Source of the DNA: LMUY01 sp965276785
GTDB taxonomy: Bacteria; Pseudomonadota; Alphaproteobacteria; Acetobacterales; Acetobacteraceae
Direction of reading: 5' to 3'
Assembly (NCBI GenBank): GCA_965276785.1
Contig: OZ255629.1
Coordinates: 1,674,001 to 1,738,000, forward strand
Length of the DNA: 64,000 bases
The notes under the pieces are model-generated. The model saw only the letters and a list, made by a program, of their open reading frames with translations. It did no database searches and was not told the origin of the DNA. Position numbers and translations under genes: made by a program. Below, one piece after another: positions 42,405 through 53,484 of this stretch (position 1 is the first letter of the stretch; each line of letters begins with the position of its first letter).

Positions 42405-43493
42405 ATGAAGCTTGGTGTATTCATCCCGATCGGTAACAATGGCTGGTTGATCTCCACGACTTCGCCGCAATACATGCCGAGCTTCGCGCTGAACCGCACC
42501 ATCGTGCAGAAGGCGGAAGGTTTCGGGTTCGACTTTGCGCTGTCGATGATCAAGCTGCATGGCTTCGGCGGCCCGTCGCAGTTTTGGGACCATAATCTCG
42601 AAAGCTTCACCCTGATGGCCGGGCTGGCCGCCGTCACCAGCCGCATTCAGTTGTTTGCCACCTGCGCCGTGCTCACCATGCCGCCGCCGATCGCCGCCCG
42701 CATGGCGGTGACCATCGACAGCATCTCCGGCGGCCGCTTCGGCGTGAACATCATCTCCGGCTGGCAGCGGGCGGAATACACGCAGATGGGGCTGTGGCCC
42801 GGCGCCGAGCACTACCGCCGCCGCTACGACTACTGCGCCGAGTACGTCACCATCATGCGCGAACTCTGGACCACCGGGCATTCCAACCTCAAGGGCGATT
42901 TCTTCACCATGGAGGATTGCCGCTGCAGCCCGCTGCCGTCGGTGCCGATCCCGATCATCTGCGCAGCGCAAAGCGACGCCGGCACGCGCTATGCGGCGCA
43001 GCATGCCGACTATAACTTCTGCGGCTCGTTTGGCGTCAACCGGCCCACGGCTGTGGCCACCAGCGTTGCCCGCCTGGTGGCTGCTACCGAGCAAAGCGGC
43101 CGCGCCTGCGGCGCGCTGGTGCTCACCATGATTATTGCCGACGAAACCGATGCGGCGGCGATGGCGAAATGGGAGCACTACAAGGCGGGCACCGACCACG
43201 AGGCACTGGCCTGGCGCGACGAGCAGGCTGGCGACGACCCCAATAAGGACCCGTTTTCGCAGCCGCAAAAGCGCAAGGCCATGGGTGACGAGAAGCTCCC
43301 CACCAACCAGGGCGTGCTGGTCGGTTCCTATGCCCACATCGCCGCCATGCTGGACGAAGTCGCCGCCGTCCCCGGCGTGGAAGGCGTGATGATGACGTTC
43401 GACGACTTCGTGATCGGCATGGAGCAGTTCGGTACTCGCATCATGCCGCTGATGCGCAGCCGCACTGCCGGCGGACACGCGCAGGCCGCTTGA
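42405..43493 (+). CDS. rutA: RutA-like pyrimidine monooxygenase (flavin-dependent)
   Basis: A 362-residue flavin monooxygenase of the luciferase-like fold. It is near-identical in pattern to E. coli RutA over long stretches: VFIPIGNNGWLIST, IVQKAEGFGFDFALSMIKL, ESFTLMAGLAAVTSRIQL, TIDSISGGRFGVNIISGWQ and ICAAQSDAGTRYAAQHADY. RutA opens the uracil ring with oxygen and reduced FMN to give ureidoacrylate. None of rutB to rutG nor a flavin reductase (RutF) is in this window; the gene sits instead among an amidase and an ABC importer, so the substrate may be uracil, thymine or another cyclic amide. Confidence 0.85.
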   Translation: MKLGVFIPIGNNGWLISTTSPQYMPSFALNRTIVQKAEGFGFDFALSMIKLHGFGGPSQFWDHNLESFTLMAGLAAVTSRIQLFATCAVLTMPPPIAARMAVTIDSISGGRFGVNIISGWQRAEYTQMGLWPGAEHYRRRYDYCAEYVTIMRELWTTGHSNLKGDFFTMEDCRCSPLPSVPIPIICAAQSDAGTRYAAQHADYNFCGSFGVNRPTAVATSVARLVAATEQSGRACGALVLTMIIADETDAAAMAKWEHYKAGTDHEALAWRDEQAGDDPNKDPFSQPQKRKAMGDEKLPTNQGVLVGSYAHIAAMLDEVAAVPGVEGVMMTFDDFVIGMEQFGTRIMPLMRSRTAGGHAQAA

Positions 43494-44413
43494 TGCCGAG
43501 CGAAACCGCGCTGGGCGCCGGCACCACCGCTTGGCGGCCGGCCCGAAAGCGGTTGCGTCTGTCCCCCGCGGCGCTTTCCTGGTTGCAGGTTTCGCCCCTG
43601 GCGTTGATCCTGGTGGTGCTGTTCGCGTTGCCGACCTTGCTGTTCCTGGTGGTCAGCTTCTTCGACTACGACCGGGTGGGGATTTACCCCGCCTTCCTGC
43701 TCGACAATTACCGCGAACTGCTCACCACGCCAGCGACGCTGCGCATCTATGTCAGTTCGTTGCGCTTCGCCGTGATCGTTTGGGCCATTACGCTGTTCCT
43801 CGGCTTCAACATCGCCTATTTCCTGGTGTTCCATATCCGGTCGCGTGGCACGCGCGCGGCGCTGTTCCTCGCTTGCGCCATCCCGTTCTGGACCTCCGGC
43901 ATCATCCGCACCATTGCCTGGATCCCGTTCCTGGGCCGCAACGGCGCTTTCAACACCGCGCTGATGGACCTGCATCTGACCGCCCATCCGCTCACCTTCC
44001 TGCTGTTCTCGGATTTCGCGGTGTGCATCACGTATGTCCATCTATACACCCTGCTGATGATCGGCCCGATCGCCAACTCCATGGCCAAGATCGACCGCGC
44101 TCTGCTGGAAGCAGCACGCGACGCGGGGGCGAGCCGCTGGCGCATCATGACCGACGTGGTGATCCCGCTGTCGCGCACCGGGATTGCGCTCGGCTCGATC
44201 CTGGTGTTCACGCAGGTCATGGGAGACTATTTCGTTGTCAAGCAAATGAGCGGGGGCCAGAGCGCCTCCATCGTGTCGGCGCTCTCCACCGAAATCCAGG
44301 CCATGCAATATCCCCCGGCAGCGGCCAGCGCGATGGTGCTGGTGGTGTTCGTGGCCCTGATCGTTGCCGGGATGATGCGGGTGGTGGACGTGCGTCGGGA
44401 ACTGCTCGGCTGA
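43493..44413 (+). CDS. PotB-type ABC permease
   Basis: A 306-residue permease with six membrane helices, of the spermidine/putrescine type, with the coupling motif LLEAARDAGASRWRIMTDVVIPLS. The ATG overlaps the rutA stop, and its own stop overlaps the next permease (TGATG). It would pair with the PotC-type gene that follows. Confidence 0.9.
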   Translation: MPSETALGAGTTAWRPARKRLRLSPAALSWLQVSPLALILVVLFALPTLLFLVVSFFDYDRVGIYPAFLLDNYRELLTTPATLRIYVSSLRFAVIVWAITLFLGFNIAYFLVFHIRSRGTRAALFLACAIPFWTSGIIRTIAWIPFLGRNGAFNTALMDLHLTAHPLTFLLFSDFAVCITYVHLYTLLMIGPIANSMAKIDRALLEAARDAGASRWRIMTDVVIPLSRTGIALGSILVFTQVMGDYFVVKQMSGGQSASIVSALSTEIQAMQYPPAAASAMVLVVFVALIVAGMMRVVDVRRELLG

Positions 44414-45237
44414 TGGCGCGCGAGCGGGAGCGCCGGCCGTATACTTTCTATTTGCTGGCGACACTGATGGCGGCTTTCCTGCTGTTTTTGTATGGGCCGA
44501 TGTTGGTGATCTACCTGCTGTCGTTCCAGGGGCCGAATGGCGGCGTCACCTTCCCCATGGTTGGCTTCTCCACCCACTGGTTCGCGGAAATCCTGCAACC
44601 GGGCCAGATGGCGGACATCCCCGTCGCGTTCCGCCGGTCGCTGATATTGGGCGTGGTGGTCAGCGCGCTCACCGTGGTTCTGTCGGTTGCGGCCGGGCTG
44701 GCCTTTCGCCGCCGCTTCCCGGGATCGGGCGCGCTGTTCTATCTCGCTGTGGCGAGCCTGGTCATGCCGAGCCTGCTGGTAGGCTTCGGCATCGGCCTGG
44801 GCTTCCAATTGCTCGGGCTGCCGCTGGGGCTGTTCACCTCGGCACTCGGCGCCCAATTGACCTGGACCTTGCCGTTCGGCTTGCTGACCATGTTCGCCGT
44901 GGTGGCGCGGTTCGACCGCTCCTACGAAGAAGCGGCAGCTGACCTGGGCGCCTCCCCCTGGCAGCGGCTGCGCTACGTCACGCTGCCGTTGCTGTTGCCC
45001 GGCATCATCGGCGTCGCGATTGGTGCCTTCACCTTGTCCTACGACGAATATGCGCGCACGACGCTGACCGTTGGCAGCCGCAACACGCTGCCGTTGCAAA
45101 TCTACGCGCTGATCTCGTCCGCGACGTCGCCCACCTTGTTTGCCATTGGGACTGTCACCACGGCGGTGTCGTTCGTGCTGATCGGCAGCGGGCTGGTGGT
45201 GATGACGCGCCTGCAGCGCCGGCGCGCGGCCGCATGA
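44413..45237 (+). CDS. PotC-type ABC permease
   Basis: A 274-residue six-helix permease with coupling motif YEEAAADLGASPWQRLRYVTLPLL and the PotC-type segment FTLSYDEYARTTL. Partner of the previous gene; the ATPase gene follows after 15 bases with AAGGGG before its start. Confidence 0.9.
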   Translation: MARERERRPYTFYLLATLMAAFLLFLYGPMLVIYLLSFQGPNGGVTFPMVGFSTHWFAEILQPGQMADIPVAFRRSLILGVVVSALTVVLSVAAGLAFRRRFPGSGALFYLAVASLVMPSLLVGFGIGLGFQLLGLPLGLFTSALGAQLTWTLPFGLLTMFAVVARFDRSYEEAAADLGASPWQRLRYVTLPLLLPGIIGVAIGAFTLSYDEYARTTLTVGSRNTLPLQIYALISSATSPTLFAIGTVTTAVSFVLIGSGLVVMTRLQRRRAAA

Positions 45238-45252
45238 TGAAAGGGGCTGCTC

Positions 45253-46229
45253 ATGGATCCACGCTATGACATCGAGCTGATTGGAGTCACCAAGCGCTAT
45301 GGCGGGGCGGTGGCGGTGAACGCGGTCTCGTTGCGGATCCCGAAGGCGAGCTATTGCTGCTTGCTCGGCCCGAGCGGCTGCGGCAAGACCAGCACGCTGC
45401 GCATGATCGCCGGGCACGAGACCCTCTCGGAGGGCGATATCCTGATCGACGGCGAAAACGTCGGCGACAAGCCGCCGCTCGCGCGCGGGACTGCGATGAT
45501 GTTCCAGTCCTACGCGCTGTTCCCGCATTTGAGCTGCCTCGACAATGTTGCATTCAGCCTGAAGATGCGCGGCGTGGCCAAGGCCGAGCGCCACCGGCGT
45601 GCGCGCGAGTATCTGGACCTTGTCCATATGGCCTCGTTCGCCGACCGGTTGCCGGCGCAACTCTCTGGTGGCCAGCAGCAACGCGTGGCTCTGGCGCGGG
45701 CGCTGATCAATCGGCCAAAGGTGTTGCTGTTGGACGAGCCGCTGTCGGCGCTCGATCCATTCCTGCGCATCAAGGTGCGCGAGGAGCTCAAGCGGCTGCA
45801 GCGCGACCTTGCGATCAGCTTTATCCACGTGACCCACAGCCAGGACGAAGCGATGGCGCTGGCGGACCTGATGGTGGTGATGCAGGACGGCGAAATCCGC
45901 CAGGCGGGCGCGCCGCGCGACGTGTTCGAGCGGCCGGATAACGCGTTTGTGGCGCGCTTTATCGGCGGGCACAACGTGCTGAGCGGTGGCAATGGCACCG
46001 TCGCCGTACGCGCCGACCGCTGCCGCCTGGTTGCACCCGGCGACGGCTTGCCGGCAAAGGTGATGGCGGTGGAGTATCAAGGCACCGCGGTGCGGGTAGC
46101 GCTGGCGCTGGAGAGTGGCGGCGAAGCGGCGGTGCTGTTGCCGGACGACGCCTTCTATGCCACGCCGGTGGCGGCGGGGGCGGCCGCTGGTTTGCTGTGG
46201 TCGCACCAGGACGCGCACCATCTGAGCAG

Positions 46230-46233
<4 letters not shown>
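45253..46233 (+). CDS. PotA-type ABC transporter ATPase
   Basis: A 326-residue ATPase: Walker A GPSGCGKTS, Q-loop MMFQSYALFPHL, signature LSGGQQQR, Walker B VLLLDEPLSALD, H-loop IHVTHSQDEAM, then a C-terminal TOBE-like regulatory domain (about 250-320). It powers the importer encoded upstream and ends the operon; its stop overlaps the convergent dipeptide-type ATPase gene by four bases. Confidence 0.92.
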
Positions 46234-47203
<970 letters not shown>

Positions 47204-47207
<4 letters not shown>

Positions 47208-48166
47208 GCCGCCGCCACGACCCCGGACCGGATGCAGGCGCTCATCTGGCCCGGCCCTGTCGCCGCCAAGACACGGTCGCCGGACCGGCAGGCCTCAACC
47301 GCGAACTCGCAACGCGGCGCAAAGCGGCAGCCCGGAGGAATCGCGTGTATATCAGGCGGAGCGCCGCCGATGCCGCTTAGGCGCTGCCTTGCATGCGCCG
47401 GGTCGGGAATGGAGCGGAGCAGGCCAAGCGTGTAGGCATGGGTCGGGCGGCGCAGCACGGTGGCGACCGGCCCGGTTTCCATCACGCGCCCGGCATAGAG
47501 CACGGCGACCCGGTCGCACACGCCGGCGACGACACCCAGGTCATGCGTGACGATCACCAAGCTCATCGCCAATTCATCCTTGAGGCGCAGCAGCAGCTTG
47601 AGGATTTGGTCCTGGATGGTCACGTCCAGCGCGGTGGTGGGTTCGTCGGCCAGCAGCAGCTTCGGCCCGCTGGCCAGGGCGATGGCGATCATGGCGCGCT
47701 GCCGCATGCCGCCGGAGAACTCATGCGGGTAGGCGCTGAGGCGGCGGCTGGCATCCGGGATGCCGACCAGGTCCAGCAGTTCCACCGCGCGCCGCCGGGA
47801 CGCGGCCCCTCGCAGGCCGAGATGCGCGCGCAACCCTTCGGTGATCTGCAGGCCGATGGTCAACACCGGGTTCAGCGCGGTCATCGGCTCCTGGAACACC
47901 ATCGCGATCTCGCCGCCCCGCACCCGGCGTATGGCGTCCTCCGGCAGGGCGAGCAGGTCGCGTCCCTGCCAGAGCACGCGGCCCGCGGTCTGTGCCCCGG
48001 CTGGCAGCAGGCGTAGGATGGCCCTCAGCGTCAGGCTCTTGCCCGAGCCGGACTCGCCAACGATCCCCAAGGTCTCGCCGGGTTGCAGATCCAAGTCGAT
48101 GCCATCGACCGGGCGGGCGCTGCCGATGTGCACCGATAGTCCAGCCAGACTCAGCAATGCTGTCAT
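47204..48166 (-). CDS. Dipeptide/nickel-type ABC ATPase (DppD/OppD)
   Basis: A 320-residue ATPase: Walker A GESGSGKSL, signature FSGGMRQR, Walker B LLLADEPTTALD, H-loop VTHDLG, and a C-terminal IPPGCRFAPRCEFAVEAC segment like that of its partner. Four-base overlaps on both sides give tight translational coupling. Confidence 0.92.
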
Positions 48167-48999
48167 AGCCGGCGCCGCAACACGCCTGTCAGGCCGTCAC
48201 CGAGCAAGCTGAAGCCGGTGCCGGCCAGAACGATGGCAATGCCGGGGAAAATCGACATCCACCAGGCCGTGTTGATGAAGTTCTTGCCGTCGGCAATCAG
48301 CACGCCCCATTCCGCCGTGGGCGGTTGCGCGCCGAGCCCGAGATAGCCCAGCGAGGAGCCGAGCAGAATCGCCAGCGCCATGTCGGTCATCCAGTAGGTT
48401 AGCAGCGGGGCGACCGCGTTCGGCAGCAGGTGGCGGAAGATGATGCGGCCGGCGCCGAAGCCCATTACCCGCCCGGCGGCGGCATAGTCGCGTTGCGCCT
48501 GGGCCATGATCTCGCCGCGCATCAGCCGGGCATAGATGATCCAGTTTACCGCCGAGATCGCGATGTACATGTTGCGCAGGCCCGGCCCCAGCACCGCCAC
48601 GATCACGATGACGAGCACCAAGAAGGGCACGGTGATCAGCAGGTCGACGATGCGGCGGAACACCGCATCGGCCACACCGCCGACATAGCCGAGCACGCTG
48701 CCCACCAGGGTGCCAAAGATCGCCGGGAACAGAGTGGCGAACACGGCGATTTGCAGGTCGATGGTTGAGGCCCAGATGGTGCGGGAGAGCACGTCGCGGC
48801 CGAAATTGTCGGTGCCGAACGGATGCTGCCAACTGGGCGGCTTCAGCAAGGCGCGAAAGTCGAACCCGGCGGGCGGATAGCGGGCCAGCCAGCCCGGTTC
48901 GGCGGCGCACACCAGGAACAGCAGCAAGATCGCGCATCCGGCCAGCAAGCTCGGTGGCACCGGCACGGCGGCGCGGCGGCGCCCGAGGACGCCGCTCAC
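48163..48999 (-). CDS. Dipeptide-type ABC permease (DppC/OppC)
   Basis: A 278-residue permease with an N-terminal OppC-type segment, DNFGRDVLSRTIWAS as family landmark and six membrane helices; the coupling motif is YAAAGRVMGFGAGRIIFRHLLP. Forms the pore with the DppB-type gene, which it overlaps by four bases. Confidence 0.92.
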   Translation of the reverse strand: MSGVLGRRRAAVPVPPSLLAGCAILLLFLVCAAEPGWLARYPPAGFDFRALLKPPSWQHPFGTDNFGRDVLSRTIWASTIDLQIAVFATLFPAIFGTLVGSVLGYVGGVADAVFRRIVDLLITVPFLVLVIVIVAVLGPGLRNMYIAISAVNWIIYARLMRGEIMAQAQRDYAAAGRVMGFGAGRIIFRHLLPNAVAPLLTYWMTDMALAILLGSSLGYLGLGAQPPTAEWGVLIADGKNFINTAWWMSIFPGIAIVLAGTGFSLLGDGLTGVLRRRL

Positions 49000-49934
49000 C
49001 GCTGCAGCCTCGGGTCAAGCAATGCCTGCACCGTGTCCACCAGCAGGAAGACCACGGAGACCATTACCGCCAGCACCAGGGTCAGGCCCTGCACCACGGG
49101 GTAGTCGCGGGCGAAGATGCTGTCGATGGTCAGCCGGCCCAGCCCGGGGATGCCGAACACCGTCTCGGTGATCACCGCGCCGCCTACCAGGGTGCCGATG
49201 TTGAGGCCGAGCAGGGTGACGGTCGAGACCAGGGCGTTACGGAGCACGTGGCGGCCGAGCACGACCCGGCGTGGCAGGCCTTTGGCGGTGGCGAAGCCGA
49301 CATAGTCTGCGGCTAATACTTCGAGCAAGGACTGGCGCAGGTTGCGCAACAGCACTGCGGAGAGCGAGAGCGCCAAGGTGAGCGCGGGGAGGAACAGGTA
49401 GTAGAGGTCCTGCCAGAAGCCCGAGCCGATGCCGCCTACTGGGAACCAATGCAGTTGCGCGGCGAACACGATCAGCAAGGCGAGCCCCAGATAGAACACC
49501 GGCATGGAGAGGCTCACTTGCGCCACGGTACGGATTGCGGCGTCGAGGAGGGTGCCCGGCCGCAGCGCGGAGACGAAGGCAAGCGGCAGCGCGATCAGCA
49601 GCGCGAGCGCCGCGGCCATGCCGGTGAGCATGAGCGTGATGGGGAGGCCGTTGCGCACGAGGGAGGCCACCGGCACGCGCAAGGTGATGGAGTTGCCCAT
49701 TTGCAGCATGACGCTGTGGCGCAGGAACTCGAAGAACTGCACGGGGAGCGAGCGGTCAAGTCCGAGGTCGTGGTGGAGGCGGGCGATGGTGGCGTCGGTG
49801 GCCTTGTCGCCGAGCAGGATCAGCGCCGGGTCGCCGGGCAGCAGGTGCATCAGGCCGAAGATGAGCAAACCGACCAGCACGACGGTGGCTAGGACTTGGC
49901 CCAGCCGGCGGGCGATGATGAGGAGGATCAGCAT
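48996..49934 (-). CDS. Dipeptide-type ABC permease (DppB/OppB)
   Basis: A 312-residue six-helix permease with the OppB landmarks HLLPGDPALILLG, LDRSLPVQFFEFL and the coupling motif YVGFATAKGLPRRVVLGRHVLRN. I start at 49934 (LILLIIARRLGQVLAT), since upstream in-frame codons overlap a palindromic repeat and look non-coding. Confidence 0.9.
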   Translation of the reverse strand: MLILLIIARRLGQVLATVVLVGLLIFGLMHLLPGDPALILLGDKATDATIARLHHDLGLDRSLPVQFFEFLRHSVMLQMGNSITLRVPVASLVRNGLPITLMLTGMAAALALLIALPLAFVSALRPGTLLDAAIRTVAQVSLSMPVFYLGLALLIVFAAQLHWFPVGGIGSGFWQDLYYLFLPALTLALSLSAVLLRNLRQSLLEVLAADYVGFATAKGLPRRVVLGRHVLRNALVSTVTLLGLNIGTLVGGAVITETVFGIPGLGRLTIDSIFARDYPVVQGLTLVLAVMVSVVFLLVDTVQALLDPRLQR

Positions 49935-49957
49935 GAACCCACCACCTCCGCGCTGGT

Positions 49958-49982
49958 GGTGGGTTGCAAAGAGCAACCCACC
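49958..49982. repeat. Palindromic repeat GGTGGGTTGC/GCAACCCACC (second copy)
   Basis: A perfect ten-base-pair stem with loop AAAGA, followed by CTACGG, matching the copy at 21217-21241 in both arms and flank. It lies between the binding-protein and permease genes of one transport unit, where it may lower readthrough so that more binding protein than membrane subunits is made. Confidence 0.7.
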
Positions 49983-50013
49983 CTACGGTTCGGAGGAGAC
50001 TTGCCGCTGCCCC

Positions 50014-51588
50014 TCACTTGTCGAGATAGGTGCCGACGAAGATGTTGTTGCCCAGCGGGATTTGTACGAAGTCGTGCACCTTCTTCGACATGGCAATCGG
50101 ATACGGCACCTCGAAGGCGAACGCGATTGGGGCCGCCTCGTTGTAACGTTGCTGGATCTCCCGGTATTCTGCGGCGCGCTTGGCTGGGTCAAGCTCGGAC
50201 TGGCTGGCGACGAAGAGCTGGTCGATGCGCGGGTCGTCCCAGCCGGAACGGTTGTTTTGGCGGGTGGGATAATAGGCGAAGATGTCGGTGATCTCGCTTG
50301 GATCGTTGATGTCGTTGGTCCAGAGAGCGGTGCGCATTTGGAAGTCCCCGGCGTTGTAGCGGGCCAGCCGGGTCGCGGATTCGAGCTGCTCCACCTTCAA
50401 GTGCACGCCGACCTGCGACCAAAGCTGCTGCAAGGTGGCGACCTTCGCCGCATCGTCCGCGCTGCCCGCCAGCACCATGCAGGTCACGTCGAAGCCGTGA
50501 TCGTAGCCGGCGTCGTGCAGCAGGGACTTGGCTTTGGCGATGTCGTAGGGATAGAGCGGCCCGGCGTCATAGGCGAGCGGGGTGGACATCGGCATGAAGG
50601 AATGTTGCGGCGTTCCCGTGCCATAGCTCACCACCTGGATCAGCGCGTCCTTGTCGGTGGCGTAGTTCAGCGCCTGGCGCACGCGCATGTCGGCAAGCGG
50701 GTTCTTGGTGCCGTCCTTCAAAGTCGGCCGCGCGTTGAAGGCGAAGTAGTTCACCTGCGCCGCCGGGAACAGCACCATGTCAAGCTTAGGATCCGCCTTC
50801 AGCTCCGCCACGCGTGCGTAAGGCACGAACTCGGCGATATCCAACTCGCCGGCGCGCAGCTTGAGGATGCGGGTGGCGTCGTCGGGGATGATCTCGAACT
50901 TGATGGCGTCGAGATAGGGTAGCTTGCTGCCGTCCGGCGCGGTCTTCCAATAGTATGGATTGCGGGTCAGCACCATTTCGCTGTTGCGCTGCCAGCTCTT
51001 AAGCATGAACGGGCCGGAGCCCATGGCGTGTTCGGCATAGGCGGCGCTCTTGGCCTCCAAATCCGCGCCGGGGGCCGCCATTACCAGCTTCTCCGGCATG
51101 ATGCCCGCGTTGAAGGTGGCCAAGGCGGCCAAGATCACCGGGTCGGGATGGGTCATGTGCAACACGACGGTGCGGTCGTCGGGGGTTTCGACCGAGCCGA
51201 TGGAGCTCAACAGGGACTGGAACTCGCCGCCGGTCTCCTTGCTGCGCGCGCGGTCGAGCGACCACTTCACATCGCTCGTGGCCAGTGCGGAGCCATCGGC
51301 GAACTTCAGGCCGGGCCGCAAGGTGAGCGTTACGGTGTTGCCGTCGGTGGACACGTTCCACTTCTCGGCCAGGCCGGGCACCAGGCCGCGGCCGTCGTCG
51401 CTGGGCTGGATCAGCGTGTCGTAGATGTTGAGCGCGAGCCAGATGTCGGCGTTTTGCACGGTGTGCACCGGGTCGAGGTACTGGCTTTCGATGGCGCGGC
51501 CGAACACCAGCGTGCCGCCATGGGGTGCGGCCAGGGCGGGGCCGGCCCAGAGAGCGGCAAGGGCGAAGGCGAGCGTGTGACGGTTCAA
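50014..51588 (-). CDS. Dipeptide-type ABC substrate-binding protein
   Basis: A 524-residue periplasmic binding protein of the SBP family 5 (DppA/OppA). A short signal peptide (NRHTLAFALAALWAGPALAA) precedes GGTLVFGRAIESQYLDPVHT; VRQALNYATDKDAL and YDIAKAKSLLHDAGYD are family marks. I start at a TTG at 51588, the only start that yields a sensible signal peptide, with GGGGGAAA before it. Ligand class includes peptides, nickel complexes and opines; the divergent aminotransferase suggests an amino compound. Confidence 0.88.
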   Translation of the reverse strand: MNRHTLAFALAALWAGPALAAPHGGTLVFGRAIESQYLDPVHTVQNADIWLALNIYDTLIQPSDDGRGLVPGLAEKWNVSTDGNTVTLTLRPGLKFADGSALATSDVKWSLDRARSKETGGEFQSLLSSIGSVETPDDRTVVLHMTHPDPVILAALATFNAGIMPEKLVMAAPGADLEAKSAAYAEHAMGSGPFMLKSWQRNSEMVLTRNPYYWKTAPDGSKLPYLDAIKFEIIPDDATRILKLRAGELDIAEFVPYARVAELKADPKLDMVLFPAAQVNYFAFNARPTLKDGTKNPLADMRVRQALNYATDKDALIQVVSYGTGTPQHSFMPMSTPLAYDAGPLYPYDIAKAKSLLHDAGYDHGFDVTCMVLAGSADDAAKVATLQQLWSQVGVHLKVEQLESATRLARYNAGDFQMRTALWTNDINDPSEITDIFAYYPTRQNNRSGWDDPRIDQLFVASQSELDPAKRAAEYREIQQRYNEAAPIAFAFEVPYPIAMSKKVHDFVQIPLGNNIFVGTYLDK

Positions 51589-51654
51589 TTCGGTTTCCCC
51601 CGGCGGCGAGCAAGCCTTGCCGGGCAAGCACGCTGCGTGCCAGGCTGGCGCATT

Positions 51655-52779
51655 ATGGCACAGTCCCGCCCCCTCCTGCTCACCCCCGGCCCGGTCAGTG
51701 TCTCGGCCACCACGCGCGAAGCCATGCTGGCGGCGGAAACGGGATTTCAGGCCGACTTGGGCCATGCGCGCGACTACCTGCTTGCGGTCGCGGGGGCCTC
51801 CGCTGCGGACTACGTCACCGTCGCCATTCCGGGCAGCGCTACCTATGCCAACGAGGCGGTGATCGGAGCGCTGGTGCCGCCGGGCCGCACGCTGCTGGTG
51901 CATAGCAACGGGGTTTATGGCGACCGGCTGGTGGAGATTGGCCAGGCGCTCGGCACCCCGGTCGCGGTTTTGCGCACGGACGCGTTCACCCCGCCGGAGC
52001 CCGCCCAATTTGCTGCCATGCTGGAGGCCGACCCGGCGATCAGCCACGTGTTCATGGTCCATTGCGAGACCAGCACGGGGATCCTGAACCCGCTGGACGG
52101 CGTGGCAGAACTGTGCCGCGCCCGCGGGGTGGGCTTGCTGGTGGACGCGGTGGCTTCGTTCGGCGCCATGGCGATCGACGCGGCGGCGCTGGGGCTGGCG
52201 GCGATCACCGTCTCGTCCAACAAGTGCATGCAGGGCGTGCCCGGCATCGGCTGGGCGGTGGTGCGCCGGGCCGATCTGGAGGCGGCGCCGCGCCCGCGTG
52301 CGCTGTGCCTCGATTTGGCCGACCAAGCGCGGTACATGGACCAAACCGGGCTGTTCCGGTTTACGCCGCCGCTGCCGGTGCTGGCCGCGTTCGCCCAGGC
52401 CTGCCGCGAGCATGCGGCGGAGGGTGGCAGCCCGGCGCGGCTGGCGCGTTACCGCGCCAATTGGCGGCGCCTGGTGGATGGGATGCGCCAGATGGGCTTT
52501 CGCACCGTGGTGCCGGACGCGGCCGCCAGCCCGATTGTGGCGACGTTCCACAACCCGGCGCACCCGGCGTTCAGCTTCGAGGCGCTGTTCGAGGGCATGA
52601 AGCGGCGCGGGTTCATCATTTTCCCAGGGCGGCTGGCGCTGGCCAACACGTTCCGGATCGGCTGCATGGGGGCGGTGACGCCGGAGGACATCGGGCGGGC
52701 GATGGCCGCGGTGGCGCAGACGCTTGCCGAAATGGGGGTTGAGGCGGTGGGGCGGGGGGAGCGCGCGCTGACGCAGTAG
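51655..52779 (+). CDS. Class V aminotransferase, PhnW/AGXT-like
   Basis: A 374-residue PLP enzyme of the alanine-glyoxylate / 2-aminoethylphosphonate-pyruvate transaminase group. LLLTPGPVSVSATTREAM, LLVHSNGVYGDR, HCETSTGILNPLD and the PLP-lysine segment VSSNKCMQGVPGIGW match PhnW best. It would move an amino group from 2-aminoethylphosphonate (or serine/alanine) to pyruvate or glyoxylate. No phnX is present, so phosphonate use is unproven. It is divergent from the dipeptide-type importer, 66 bases between starts. A decayed piece of its 3' end is repeated at 53485-53598. Confidence 0.8.
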   Translation: MAQSRPLLLTPGPVSVSATTREAMLAAETGFQADLGHARDYLLAVAGASAADYVTVAIPGSATYANEAVIGALVPPGRTLLVHSNGVYGDRLVEIGQALGTPVAVLRTDAFTPPEPAQFAAMLEADPAISHVFMVHCETSTGILNPLDGVAELCRARGVGLLVDAVASFGAMAIDAAALGLAAITVSSNKCMQGVPGIGWAVVRRADLEAAPRPRALCLDLADQARYMDQTGLFRFTPPLPVLAAFAQACREHAAEGGSPARLARYRANWRRLVDGMRQMGFRTVVPDAAASPIVATFHNPAHPAFSFEALFEGMKRRGFIIFPGRLALANTFRIGCMGAVTPEDIGRAMAAVAQTLAEMGVEAVGRGERALTQ

Positions 52780-52803
52780 CGCCTCGACCCGCCGGGTCTT
52801 GCT

Positions 52804-53415
52804 TCAGGAGGAGTCGGGCGGGCTGGGGAGACCGGGGGGTTCGCCGGGGTCGGGGCCCGTGATGCGGCCGATAAGCTCGGTGAGGCCAACGGGCTGGACG
52901 GCGGCGGCGGCGGCTTCGATCTCGTCGATGCGCGGCGGAGTGCGGCGGCGCCAAGGGCCGGTGAGCGGCACGGTGGCGCGGGCCAAATCGCGGCGCAGGT
53001 CGAGCAGGATGTCTTCGGGGGCGCGGTCGGGGAGCGGGTCTTGCCGCTCGGGCCTGTCCAGTTGCTCGGGCCGCTCGCGCTGCAGGTGGTCGGCGGGCTC
53101 GCTGCGGGCGGCAGGGGTGGCGGCGTTGGGGTGTTCGCGGGTGGGTTGCTCGGCAGGTGGTTCGGGCGGCTGGCTTGGTTCAGGGATTGGCGCGGCAAGC
53201 GTGTCGGCGAGCATGATGCCCTGGCGGATGGCGCGGGCGACGTGATGGTGGGTGGTGGCGACGGTGCAAGGGTCTTCGCTGGAGTAGGCGAGGGAGTCGG
53301 CGATGCTTGCCCCGGAGTCGACCAGGCGGCGCAGGACGCGGACGAAATGCTCCCGGTTCTCGGCGCGGTGGGCGGCGAGGGGGTTTGGTTCGGGCGCTGC
53401 GGCTGGCGCGGACAT
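52804..53415 (-). CDS. Hypothetical protein, proline-rich middle
   Basis: A 203-residue protein I cannot assign. Residues 15-75 (AENREHFVRVLRRLVDSGAS onward) are predicted helical; the middle (about 75-125) is proline/glutamate-rich and probably disordered; the C-terminal part has EDILLDLRRDLARA, a pattern I associate with Acetobacteraceae hypothetical proteins. No signal peptide or membrane segment. It lies between the aminotransferase and the decayed copy of that gene's end. Confidence 0.6.
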   Translation of the reverse strand: MSAPAAAPEPNPLAAHRAENREHFVRVLRRLVDSGASIADSLAYSSEDPCTVATTHHHVARAIRQGIMLADTLAAPIPEPSQPPEPPAEQPTREHPNAATPAARSEPADHLQRERPEQLDRPERQDPLPDRAPEDILLDLRRDLARATVPLTGPWRRRTPPRIDEIEAAAAAVQPVGLTELIGRITGPDPGEPPGLPSPPDSS

Positions 53416-53484
53416 AGGCGGAGAGGTACCGCGGGGGGCGTGGGAGTTTCAAGCGGGTTGTGCGGTCGCGCGTGAGCGGGGGTT

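Noticed and set aside
44227..46221. 664-codon minus-strand frame across the PotC/PotA-type genes
   Set aside because: Antisense to two clear ABC genes; no domain recognisable.
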